Below the pieces are notes generated by a model. That model saw only the letters and a program-made list of their open reading frames with translations. It was not told the origin of the DNA and made no database searches. A program made the translations under genes and the position numbers. Below are positions 10,900-21,100 of a DNA stretch of 64,000 nucleotides, one piece after another. Positions within the stretch are counted from its first letter, which is position 1, and each line of letters opens with the position of its first letter. Source of the stretch: Hydractinia symbiolongicarpus (Eukaryota > Cnidaria > Hydrozoa > Anthoathecata > Hydractiniidae); assembly GCF_029227915.1 (NCBI RefSeq), contig NC_079878.1, forward strand, positions 14,260,001-14,324,000. Reading direction: 5' to 3'.

Positions 10900-13800
10900 C
10901 TAAGTCTTCTTCTTGCGCTTCGGATTGATGATGACGTAACGCTCTGTAGTTTTTCTTTGTCGTTTCGGGTAGGTTTTTGCACCGTTTTTGTGGTTTTTCT
11001 TTTCGTATAGATCTTCTTCTTTGTTATGGCCATCATTCGGTTTAGATTGTTGGTTCTCATCAAAATTCGCATTGCTTGAGCAGGTACAAGGGTCTGCCCT
11101 GTTTCGCGCGTTAGAAACACTCGATTGCTTACCCTTCGCAGATCTATACAGTTTCGCGTGTCCGTTTGCTCGTAGAAACGTTTTTCCTTCCTTGTTTCGA
11201 ACCATGATGCTTCGTTTGTATACTTTAATGATGGTGAAGACTTCCTTTAACCAGGGCGGTGAAAGTTTGTTTTTGTTGTCGGTAAGATTTTTCAACAATA
11301 CCTTTTGTCCGACTTCAAAAGTGACAGTTTTTGCCTTGCGGTTCTGGTCGGTGTTTTCCTTGGATTTCTGTTTGTGCTTTTCATCATTCTTGTTTACTTC
11401 TATATCCAATTCACTGTTGCTTTTCACAAGTTGACTAACGTCAGGAAGATCATTCGTTAGCGGTCTACCGAACATCAGTGTTGCAGGTGGAACTTTAGTT
11501 ACGGTATGAGGTGTGGTTCGGTAACTCAAAAGGAATGTGTCAAGAGTTTTACGCCAATCCTTTCCAGTGATGACAGCAGTTTGATTGTGTCGCTTCAATG
11601 TGCGGTTAAATCTCTCAACCTCACCATTAGCTTGTGGCCAGTATGGAGTTGTACGCCGGTGTTTTATACCATGTTGTTGAAGGTATCGGCTGAATTTGAA
11701 GGACGTGAATTGTGAACCATTGTCAGTTACAATTGTTTTTGGATAACCAAAAATACTAAAGGTTCGCTTCATAACATTTATTATGTTTTGCACACCAGTG
11801 TTCTTGATAGAAGAAACTATTGGGTATCTGGATCTGTAATCAATCAAAACTAACAGGTTGTCACCAGAGGGATAAGGGCCTTGAATGTCCATTGCAATAG
11901 TGTTCCAAGGTTGTTTGGGAATTTCTGTTGGTTGTGACGGTTCATGCCTGGTGGTGGAGGGTGCAGTTACTTGGCAGGCATGACAGGTAAGTGTTAGATC
12001 TTCGATTTGTTTGTTCATCAGCGGCCACCAAACTTTTTCACGTAATAGTAGTTTAGTTTTGGTTGTTCCTTGATGCGTAGCATGTGCTATCTGCAACATT
12101 TTCTGTTGTAGAGTGCTTGGGATGACAATTCGTTGTCCTTTGAGTAAAATGTTATTCACAAAGGATAACTCATGCTTTGCATGTCTGTATGGATTCAAAG
12201 CAGAATCTTTTGGCCAGGCCTTCGAGTTAATGGCTTTGGTGACTTTTTGAAGAATGATGTCTTTTGCAGTTTCATCTTGTATCTCTTCGATATTGCAGCT
12301 TTTAGGTACTGCTTCTGCTGCTGTAAAGTTGATAAAGGATTCAATTGAGTCGTCAGTTTCTCCTTCACTGTCTGTACAAACAGGGTCTCTTGATAGTATG
12401 TCAGCAGCATTTTTGGCACCAGAAATGTATTTTAATTTGTAGTTATACCCTTGTATGCGAAGAAGCCATCTCTGGATCCTCGGTGGTGGAGATGTGGAAG
12501 TTGGTGACATTACGTGCAAAAGACTCTTGTGATCAGTGGTGATATCGAAGTCACGGTCATATATGAAAAAGTGAAAGTGTGTGCAGCCAAAGGCAACTGC
12601 AAGAGCTTCTCGTTCTGTTTGTGAGTATCTCTGTTCAACAGGTGTTAATGCTCTACTTCCATATGCTACCGGCTTGAAGTTTCCATCTTTCTGTTTCTGT
12701 GTAAGTATGGCACCAAGACCATACGGACTTGCATCAACAATTATGTCTGTTTCCGCCTCAGGATTGTAAAATGCCATAGTTTCAGAAGTGCAAAGTTTTT
12801 CTTTGAGTAAATCAAATGATTTCTGTTCAAGATCTGTCCATATGAATGGTGTATTTTTCTTGGTGAGTTTCCTCAGTGGAGCTGATAATGTACTGTAGTC
12901 TTTGATGAACTGACTGCAATAATTTACTAGACCAAGAAAGGATCTGACTTCTGTCGATGTTGTTGGTGTTTTGAATTTGTTGACTGCAGTGACTTTGGAA
13001 GGGTCTGGAGATATGCCATCTGTTGTGAGAGTATATCCACTAAATAAAATTTTATTCTTGCTAAACTCACATTTTTCTGGGTTGACACGCAGGCCATTCT
13101 CAGAAAGATTACGAAGAACCTTATCGAGATTGCGGTCATGCTCAGCTTGTGTTTTTCCCCAGATAAAAATATCATCAGAGATGTTCTTTGCCCCTTCACA
13201 ATCAGCAATTACCATTTCAATATTTTTCTGAAAATGTTCAAAGGCACTTGAAATACCATATATGAGACGCTTGTATCTGAAAATTCCTTTATGGGTAATG
13301 AAGGCAGTAATGTTTCTGCTTTCTTCGGCTAACTCAATTTGATGGTAGCCTTCTCGCAGGTCAATTTTTGAGAAGACAGTGGCTCCATTTAATAATGGTA
13401 GGATTTCTTCCAGTTTTGGAATAGGATGTTTCTCTCTGATAATGGCAGTGTTTGCTCTGCGCATGTCCACACACAATCTAATTTTGCCATTTTTCTTAGG
13501 TACTGCGACAATTGGTGAAACCCACGAAGTTGGTCCATTAACTGGCTCAATGATATCTAATTTCAGCAGTCTATCGAGCTCTGCTTCAACTTTCTTTCTG
13601 GTGTGAAACGGCAGTCTCCTAGTTGGTTGCTGGATGGGGGTGACATCTGGATCAATATGGAGTTTCTGTTTGAAGTTGTTGAGTTTTCCCATTCCTTTGA
13701 ATACCTTGTTGTTTTTGTTGAGGACTTGTTCTGTTGATACTGGTATGCCTTTTGACAGACTTCTGCTACCTAACTGGAATGTTCTATGGTTGATGGGTGT

Positions 13801-15036
13801 TGTAGCTGGTCCAATTCGTAATAGATCTAGCTGCTCAGCTGTTTTGTGACCAAGTAAATTGCCTCCTTGGCCAGGTATTACGTAGAATTTTGCTAGTATT
13901 TTATGGTGATTTGCTGCAACTGTAGCTTTGAAGGTACCAGTGATTGGGAGCTTCTTAGTAGCATTGTATGGGTAGATTCGGGCATTGGATTTCTGAAGCT
14001 GGATGTTGCTGAATAAGCGTTTATAGGTTCGAAAATCGATGATATTTGTTGTGCTTCCAGAATCAATGATAGCAGTCATTTCGCTATTGTTTACTAGAAC
14101 GGGGAAGTTATTTGACTTCGTAGTGTTCATCTTGTATAGGTAGATATCCTCATCTTCGTCATCAGAGTTTTCATGGTTGGTTTGATGAACTTGCTGTTTA
14201 TTTTTGGTGCGGCACATTTTTGCAAAATGTCCTTTAATACCACATTTGTTACATGTTTTATCTCTTGATCTCCGACATTCATGACTTTTGTGGTTCTTCA
14301 TACCACAGCGACCACATTCTGGTTTGTTGAATGATTTGGTTGGGTTGTTCCGATGTGGTGGTGCATTGTGTTTCCTATGGCTACGATGAGGTGGTCTACG
14401 CCCATGTAGTTTGTTGATTTGTTCAGAGCTTTCTTCTTCAGTGTCATGTTGTGTTTGTTTACCATTAGCTATTTCTTTGTTTTGGTGTTCTGCAGATTCA
14501 AAAAGTCGTCCAAGGTCCTGTGTTTTCTGGAGATTCAAATCAGTTTCCATAAGTAAACGTTTGCGGAATTTAATATTCGATGTTTTTGCTATGACCATGT
14601 CTCGGATTTCATTGTCAGTTTCTGATCCATATTCACAATATAAGGAAAGTTGTCGTAGACGGGTAATGAATTGATCCGTACTTTCCCCTACTTGTTGTGA
14701 GGCTTGGTGAAATTTATGCCTTTCGAAAGGTATGTTCTTTTTGACTGAAAAATGTTCATCAAATTTATGGAGGGCTTCTTCAAATGTTGTTCCAGGATCA
14801 GAGAAAGTTTCAAATATTTCCTGGCATTTAGGTCCAATCATGTGGAGTAAAATTGCCCTCTTTCTTTCATCATCCCTAACTCCACTTGCTAGTATGTAGT
14901 ATTTAAGACTGGTCTGCCATTTCGTCCATCGTTGACCAACTGAAGTCGGTTCTCCATTTGGGTCAAAGGGTGGTATGGCTGGAAGTTGCAAAACGGACAT
15001 GCTAGCTGCACAGAAATGCTCAGAGCGCGCGCACAA
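10900..15036 (-). CDS. Gag-Pol polyprotein of the Ty3-type retrotransposon (1378 codons)
   Basis: This one unbroken frame encodes all retrotransposon functions. In order it has a gag-like N-terminus (about 1-230), two CCHC zinc knuckles (about 239-275: CGRCGMKNHKSHEC and CNKCGIKGHFAKMC), an aspartic protease with IIDSGSTTNI (about 323), reverse transcriptase (about 440-680), RNase H with VDASPYGLGA and TDHKSLL, and an integrase with HHCC zinc finger (about 985-1025) and DDE core (MDIQG about 1050, TDNGSQF about 1105, EVERFNRT about 1141). A basic tail follows. The RT catalytic box reads NISDDIFIWG, so the usual aromatic-X-Asp-Asp is Ile-Ser-Asp-Asp. The gag-pol fusion without a frameshift and the twin zinc knuckles point to the Mag lineage. 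The true start may be the second Met (residue 13). Confidence 0.95.
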   Translation of the reverse strand: MCARSEHFCAASMSVLQLPAIPPFDPNGEPTSVGQRWTKWQTSLKYYILASGVRDDERKRAILLHMIGPKCQEIFETFSDPGTTFEEALHKFDEHFSVKKNIPFERHKFHQASQQVGESTDQFITRLRQLSLYCEYGSETDNEIRDMVIAKTSNIKFRKRLLMETDLNLQKTQDLGRLFESAEHQNKEIANGKQTQHDTEEESSEQINKLHGRRPPHRSHRKHNAPPHRNNPTKSFNKPECGRCGMKNHKSHECRRSRDKTCNKCGIKGHFAKMCRTKNKQQVHQTNHENSDDEDEDIYLYKMNTTKSNNFPVLVNNSEMTAIIDSGSTTNIIDFRTYKRLFSNIQLQKSNARIYPYNATKKLPITGTFKATVAANHHKILAKFYVIPGQGGNLLGHKTAEQLDLLRIGPATTPINHRTFQLGSRSLSKGIPVSTEQVLNKNNKVFKGMGKLNNFKQKLHIDPDVTPIQQPTRRLPFHTRKKVEAELDRLLKLDIIEPVNGPTSWVSPIVAVPKKNGKIRLCVDMRRANTAIIREKHPIPKLEEILPLLNGATVFSKIDLREGYHQIELAEESRNITAFITHKGIFRYKRLIYGISSAFEHFQKNIEMVIADCEGAKNISDDIFIWGKTQAEHDRNLDKVLRNLSENGLRVNPEKCEFSKNKILFSGYTLTTDGISPDPSKVTAVNKFKTPTTSTEVRSFLGLVNYCSQFIKDYSTLSAPLRKLTKKNTPFIWTDLEQKSFDLLKEKLCTSETMAFYNPEAETDIIVDASPYGLGAILTQKQKDGNFKPVAYGSRALTPVEQRYSQTEREALAVAFGCTHFHFFIYDRDFDITTDHKSLLHVMSPTSTSPPPRIQRWLLRIQGYNYKLKYISGAKNAADILSRDPVCTDSEGETDDSIESFINFTAAEAVPKSCNIEEIQDETAKDIILQKVTKAINSKAWPKDSALNPYRHAKHELSFVNNILLKGQRIVIPSTLQQKMLQIAHATHQGTTKTKLLLREKVWWPLMNKQIEDLTLTCHACQVTAPSTTRHEPSQPTEIPKQPWNTIAMDIQGPYPSGDNLLVLIDYRSRYPIVSSIKNTGVQNIINVMKRTFSIFGYPKTIVTDNGSQFTSFKFSRYLQQHGIKHRRTTPYWPQANGEVERFNRTLKRHNQTAVITGKDWRKTLDTFLLSYRTTPHTVTKVPPATLMFGRPLTNDLPDVSQLVKSNSELDIEVNKNDEKHKQKSKENTDQNRKAKTVTFEVGQKVLLKNLTDNKNKLSPPWLKEVFTIIKVYKRSIMVRNKEGKTFLRANGHAKLYRSAKGKQSSVSNARNRADPCTCSSNANFDENQQSKPNDGHNKEEDLYEKKNHKNGAKTYPKRQRKTTERYVIINPKRKKKT

Positions 15037-15195
15037 GTATAACTATCGCTTGAAATTACAAAGGACAGCCTAGCAAAGTTTCCTTTCGCACAGTAAGAGT
15101 CAACAAAATTTGTTGTTTTGATTCGAAAATTCACACGTCTTGTTTCACGCGAGATTGCTTTGTAATTATGAAATATACCTCTCCATGAGTTCTTG

Positions 15196-15211
15196 GAATC
15201 CTCGTCGCCAA
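15196..15211 (-). other. Primer-binding site of the Ty3-type element
   Basis: Immediately inside the 5' LTR the minus strand reads TTGGCGACGAGGATTCC after two spacer bases. This is the usual place for a tRNA 3'-end complement. I cannot name the tRNA with certainty. Confidence 0.55.
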
Positions 15212-15213
15212 TT

Positions 15214-15380
15214 TGTAGTATTTATCTATCATCAGATAAAAAGTATTCTTCTGATAAAAGGAGCTAATCACATATAAACATAAAGTCTGATATCAGATGC
15301 TGTGACGCCATCTTGGATCGTGTTTAGAGAGCCAGCCGAAACTCACGGCATCCGATATATACCTAGTAAAATATATTACA
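15214..15380 (-). repeat. 5' LTR of the Ty3-type element
   Basis: Direct partner of the LTR at 10498-10664 and the promoter-bearing end for the minus-strand element. TA-rich stretches (TATATATCGG) near its upstream end could serve as the TATA region. It is followed outside by AGAGG. Confidence 0.95.
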
Positions 15381-15476
15381 AGAGGATCGAAATTCATAAA
15401 AATTAACGAATCAGAAACGAGCTGATAATTACAGTTAATTACGGTAATTAACATTTTCGGACCTAGATGTAGGTAT

Positions 15477-16260
15477 CTACTTCTTCTGTAGGGCTGGTAA
15501 CCAAATCTCAGGAAGTTGATACGAGATGCTGTTTATGTGTTTGTTACGTGCTACACTGTTGATGGTTTCTTTAATCTTCCTGGCCGTTGTTCTGGATTCT
15601 CTGTCAATGATTTTCTTCTCATTCCAATTAAATTGATGACTTCTGCTCCAGCTGTGGTCCGCAATTTCGTTTTTCTTCACATCTCCGTTTCTCACTGCGC
15701 GCATATGTTCTTGTACTCGTTGCTTAAACTTTCTTTTTGTTTCGCCTATGTACACTGCATCACAATCTTTACACGGGATTTCGTAAACAACATTGCATTG
15801 TTCTTCCAGGTTTATTTTTTTTTTGGTTTAGACAAAGTGCTTCTTAGGGTGTCTTTAGAGTTAAGAATGCATTTGATCTTGTGTTGACTTAAAACTCGAC
15901 GAAGGATCTCGCTAGTACCTGGTACAAAGGGTAGGAATGCTGATGCGATAAATTCCTCTGATGTTTCATTGTTGTCTCCGTTGCATCTTCGCTTCATTTT
16001 ATTTTCTACTTGCGTGATGACTTTATGACTGTATCCATTTGCGATTAATGCATTTCTTACACGTCGAATTTCTTCTTTCCTCATCATCACGCAAACGTTT
16101 CAACCATGAATGATAGGCTGTATTTTTGTTAGCAATTTCTTTTAAAATGTAGTTTATTATGACACGTTTCGTTTTGTTTGCGTTTGTTGTCAGCTATAAT
16201 GTCACTTGTGTGCTTTATCTTCAGCTTTATGCACCAAACCTCTTCGAATGTTTGGCACGA
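15477..16260 (-). pseudogene. Penelope-like ORF remnant: RT C-terminus plus GIY-YIG endonuclease, frameshifted
   Basis: The upstream frame (16090 to 15812) encodes a linker with LPFVPGTSEILRRVLSQHKI and TLRSTLSKPK, a block typical of Penelope-like ORFs between RT and endonuclease. It stops at an A-tract (T-tract on the plus strand near 15820). The next frame then continues with the GIY-YIG core: VVYEIPCKDCDAVYIGE, then KRKFKQRVQEH, with the YIG motif and the conserved Arg present. One frameshift at the homopolymer explains the break. Upstream of 16090, stop-ridden sequence still reads like the preceding RT segment. The element is inactive. Confidence 0.75.
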
Positions 16261-16818
16261 TAACACAACGAATTAGCAGGTTGTCATCAAATATTTTACT
16301 AGCGAGCGGAAATTCTTAGAGCCCCCAGGGCTTCTTGTTACTTTTTAAACAAAACGTTAATATTTGTTTAGAAACGAATTAAATGGATTTGCAAAAAACA
16401 AATTGATTTCGTATCCTGTTTAGTGACTGGTGGTGGTACAGCGTTCGCGTCCGTTCAAGCCCTGACGAGTCATACCAGAGACAAAGTGTAAATCTATCCT
16501 TTCTGCTCAGCGTTCAGCACGAGAAAAGGATTGATATCTTAGGCGGTTGTCTAGTTTAGCGATTGCTGTGATTGCATGTTGTAATTAATTTTAATAATAA
16601 TGAAACCGCTTAAAAAGTTGTCTAGAAATGTTACGCTTTTTTTATAAGAATATGCTTTACAAGAATATCAGACCTTAAAACAGTAGGTCATTGTTTATAA
16701 CAATAGTGAAATAATGAGATTAGAACGATTAGAATCTCTCTTATAAAAAAGCGTGTAGAAGTTCCGCTAATTATGCATGACATCGTGTATTTGATATATA
16801 CGGCTATTATTAAAGAGA
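16261..16818. other. Non-coding interval
   Basis: No exon found. It may include further decayed Penelope sequence at its left edge. The right part leads into the Helitron below. Confidence 0.4.
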
Positions 16819-16998
16819 TAGTCGTTAGCCTGTGGAAAAATCCACGGGGTCGCCCGTCTTTTAAATTAACCCGTTGCAACAAAGTGGACAGAAATATATC
16901 GCATTTGGTATTGGTGCGCATTTTAAAAATTTCGTATTTCCGTTACGGGAGGCGACTTCCGCGGACACACAGACAGACGACGGCTATTATTAGAGAGA
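16819..16998 (-). mobile_element. Short non-autonomous Helitron
   Basis: On the minus strand the 5' end begins TCTCTCTAATAATAGCCG followed by TCTGTCTGTG. The 3' end carries the family's hairpin (CCGTGGATTTTTCCAC) and then GGCTAACGACTA. The same 5' and 3' ends recur at 22951-23239 and 35806-35979. Adjoining bases 16795-16818 again resemble a 5' end (TCTTTAATAATAGCCGTA), suggesting two copies end to end. Confidence 0.65.
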
Positions 16999-18137
16999 TT
17001 TCAATTTATCAATATTTAGCAAATATTACATACCCATTCATTGAATTTCAAGACTTATCCACTCCAAATGTCTTTATTATTCGATAAGAGTTTTTGACTG
17101 CGAGTATGTTCCTTCATGATAGTATTAGAACCAGTTATCTTGATGGTCATTTATTGTTTCTTATCTAATCCATACATGAGTCATAATTTTACAACTTTTC
17201 ACGCTCTTTCTTTTGATCTAACTTATTTTCTCGCAGGAGATAGCTAAAGAGATAGCTTTTTTTTTCAAAAGAAATCCTGATTTTTCACATTCTCTTTTTT
17301 TAACTTGCGGAAGCAAATAATGTGGCCACTATGGTCAGTCATGGTTACGTGTTCACTAAGAGCTTCATCATGATTTGGCTATAAGCAGGTTAGACTATAG
17401 TTACAACTTGTGGGGAAAAGAAAGAAGTGTCACACATATAAACGTTCAACATTATTCTTAATTTATATATTCGAACTATATAGGATATAGGTTATATTTA
17501 TAAATTATTAAAAATTAAAACAGCGCACTTTTTAAAATGCTTTTTTGGGCACATATTTCTTAACTTCTATACTAATTATCTGGAAAATCAGAAAGTACTA
17601 AGTTTCTTTAAACATATAATATATAAAAGCCACACAAGAACGAAAGGCATTCATGGATCTAAAATTTAACTAAATTTTAACTAAATTTAAAATTTAACTC
17701 GAGTTAAAAAGTAATTCTGAGTATTTTTACAGAAATTTAAGCCACACTTCAAAATTTTGTAGGCCATTACTTGGGGTACTTCATGTATCCAAAAACATTG
17801 TTGAAAAATATGGAAGAACGTATTTACATATTTAACTTTTTATTTACAAATTCACCATCACCATTCCTAAATACGCGATGCACTTTTTCATTCATGTCCG
17901 CAAAAGAAACTTTACTTTGGGTATGAACGAAAAAAACTTGTTAATCGATCTGCTTTTTTAAATAACAGAATTCTTTTTGCTGTAATGTTTTGGAATAGAA
18001 ACACCGACGACAGCTTAACAACCTAAACCAAGAGCAGACGGTGATATTGTGAACAAGTAACTCGGCGATTGATTGTGAAGAAGTAACTCGAAGTTAAGGT
18101 TGAATGTTAATCATCGAAATATTACAAGCGACAATAT
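16999..18137. other. Non-coding interval 3' of the ZCWPW1-type gene
   Basis: AT-rich sequence with a short direct repetition of ACTAAATTT/TTTAAC near 17665-17705. No exon or RNA gene is visible. The last few hundred bases should include the 3' UTR of the minus-strand gene ending at 18138. Confidence 0.45.
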
Positions 18138-21100
18138 TTAAAATTCAGGCGAGTCGTGTAACATGGTTTCTTTTTTAATGCATTTCTCTTCATCACTCAT
18201 CAACGCGAAAAGATCTCCTTCGGTGGCACTGTCTGTCAACGAAACTTCTAAAACGATAAATTAACTTTTTAAAAAATATTACATTTCAAAAACATCATTC
18301 TCCACAGCTTCAAACAACCTTCACACATCTCTTCCTTAGTCACACATCGTACATACCTTCAGTCATCATTTTTTTAACAGGCGGTTCTGTTGATATCTCA
18401 ATCTCATCCTCCGATCTCGTGATAGGTCGTTTTCCACCGATCGATTTCTTCTTCCGTGCTGAAAAAGAAGGAGCAACTTTTTCACATGCATCCGATTTCA
18501 CCGGTGCTTTAAAAGACGACTTTTTCAGCTTCGGTGGAGGTTTTTCGGCTTGAGATGAATCGTGTTTCAAGATCTCCTCCACAGGTACAGAAGGAAGTTT
18601 TGCCTTAACAAGCTTTGGTATTTTCTTTTTCTTCTTCTGGGATGACAATTCTGTTTGGTCAACTTCACTTTCTTTTTTCGGCGTGAATTTCTTTTTATCA
18701 ATAAAGCTTTCTTTCAGTTCTTTATTATCTAATGATTTTTTCTTTTTTATTTTTTTATCTGACGATTTTTCTTTTACGGGTTTTTCTTTCAATTTTTCTT
18801 TTTCACTATTTTTATTCGGGACTTCTGACGTTTTTTTGACAGAATCGTCTGACTGATCAAGACTTAATTTTTCTGAATTTGTTACGTCATCAATACAATC
18901 TTGTTGTGTATCCATCTCAAAAGTGGCACACGTGTCCACACATTTTACTGTAGAAGATTTTGGAGAAGTTTTGCTTTTCTTTGGTTGCTCAACATTCTTT
19001 TTCTTCTTCTTAACACCACCATGAGGTACACTGCCGCTTTTTGTTTGCTCACCAGAACCATCCTTTCTAGGTTGTTTCATCTTTGTCTTTTGTTCAGATT
19101 TATTTTCAACCTTCTTTGATCCTTTAGTTTCAAGTTTGTTTTTCCTTTCACGTTGAACATCGTCTTTCGACAAAACAATTCTATCAAGCTCTTCGGTAGA
19201 TATATATTTCTCAACCATGTTCTTCGTATGAGTTTCAAGGTCTGTCAGTTCATTACTGGGCACCTCCTTATCAAGTTTAGTTTTGACAGAATTAACTTGT
19301 TTTTCATTATCATTACCACATATCAATCCACCAACTGGAATCGGATCATCACTAGGAAAGTCAAAGGCATCGCTGTTTTCCTCCTCAGTGGGTCGTGCAA
19401 ATTCGCTGTTTGTACCGTTTTTGTCACTTGTGACCAAATTTCGACTATCATAATCCTTTGACTTCCTTTTTTTCTCCTTTTTGTCTCTTAAAGAATCGTC
19501 TTTTGAGACTTTAGTTTTATTAAGTTTTCGAGCTGTTTGTTTTCCGTTGTAAACTTTTGTTTTAGTTGAACCTCCAGCTTTATCACCAACGTCTAACACA
19601 CAAAATTGTAGAATTATTGGGTTAAAACTATAAAAAGGATAAACTATTAATATTATTTTGGAGTTGTTACCACAGATGACAAAGTACAACGAAAAAGTAC
19701 ATTTTTTAATTCTTAATAAGCGAACCAGAGAGGTGTACAACGAAAAAGTACATTTTTTAATTCTTAATAAGCGAACCAGAGAGGTAGAGGGGTTGCTGAA
19801 AAATTCGGAGTAATAAAGCAAAAATTTCATTACTTTTGACAACTGTGGTGGGTGACTGTTTTATAACTTCTTCAGACTGTTTGTGTTTCTTTTCTTTTTT
19901 TACTCCGTTGTTAAAACGATTTTTCTTCACTTTCGTCTCATTGTCAACAGTACATGCTGAAATAGAACAGATGAACTGTAAAGCAATATTTTTCTTTCGA
20001 AACACTTTTAGTAAAACTTATGAACTCAGAATACGAAATCCCAAATCTTTTATTCGATTTTTACAAAAAAATTATATCAAAATAAAATTCTTTAGTCGTT
20101 ACAAAGAACTTCGACTGTATTCTATGCGAACGGCTTGAGCTTTCTGTTATATAGCTTTAACTATCTATACTAATGTATTAAGCTGCACCTAATCAACTCC
20201 ATAATGTGAAATCAGCAAAGTTTAAGGAGTAACTAATAAAGGTGTTGGTATTATGAACGTCTTCCGTAGGTAGAAACACAAATACTAACATCTCTATCTA
20301 AACTGATACACTCACTTTCTTTCGGTCTATCGTTTCCTTTGTATCTCTTTAAAAAACCGTATCTTCTTAATCTTTTCTATAATATAAACAACTTAAAGAA
20401 TTAAAAATTACAAAATTTTGATTTCTAGTTTTTATAATAGTAAACTTGTGAATTCAACTTGTCTTTCAAATCATCAGTTTTAAAAAATGAAATTAAAATT
20501 TACTCGCCACTTTATTTACGCAGATGGGCGTGCCTGCTCGATAGAGCGCACTAAATACGGTGCTCAAATTTGGACAAGAATTACGTTGTTAGAGATTTAG
20601 ACATGGTACCGTCTGTCAAATATAACCACTTAAAATCAGTTAACTCCAACACTGTAGAAGTAATTCTTAAACTTTCTGACAACTGAAATCTGGATGAAGG
20701 GGAAAAATTGTACTACAGCCAGATAAACAACAACCGCTACCTCTGAAGAATATTCCATTGCCTTCTTAGCATCGCCAAGTGCAGCCGTGACTTGTCGAGC
20801 ATATCGCTTGCCACCACTTGACATCTACAACGTAAGAAAAGGTTATTACTAACGAAGTCAAAAGATGTGAAGTCAACAGTCACAATCAACCATGAGAAAA
20901 TGCACCAGAGAGAACGACTTTCCAAAGCTAAAAGAAAAACATATCGTATTGTAATCGTGTTATTATCGGTAGTTATCTTTCTAATCTCATCTTTGTAATC
21001 GCGTAACGCGTAAATATTAAACCTTATCAATTCGGTATTCAAGATCATATTAATTTATTACAAAAGTTCGATAACATAAACATCTTGGCGGCGGAAAAAG

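Larger units (their letters stand above)
10498..15380 (-). mobile_element. Complete Ty3-type LTR retrotransposon, Mag-like, apparently intact
   Basis: Two direct 167-bp LTRs bound the element and I found no difference between them. Each runs TG...CA on the coding strand. The 5-bp target duplication AGAGG is at 10493-10497 and 15381-15385. A primer-binding site lies next to the 5' LTR and a polypurine tract next to the 3' LTR. A single long frame encodes gag and pol together. The target is the 3' tail of a Penelope-like element. Identical LTRs and an open frame indicate recent insertion, so the family may still be active in this species. Confidence 0.95.
10379..16260 (-). mobile_element. Decayed Penelope-like retroelement, split by a Ty3-type element
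   Basis: Read on the minus strand, the element runs from about 16260 (RT-proximal remnants) through a GIY-YIG endonuclease region (ending near 15477) to a 3' non-coding tail that is interrupted at 15385. It resumes at 10497 with a stretch ending CCGAAACGTCGC, typical of the tail downstream of Penelope GIY-YIG domains. The intervening 10498-15380 is the LTR element. Both edges of the split carry AGAGG. Outer limits are approximate because the RT part is too degraded to follow. Confidence 0.65.

Noticed and set aside
10988-14674. Several plus-strand frames inside the Ty3-type element
   Set aside because: They are shadows of the minus-strand gag-pol frame.
16773-17087. 104-codon plus-strand frame
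   Set aside because: It overlaps the Helitron copy on the other strand; its sequence is the element's hairpin region.
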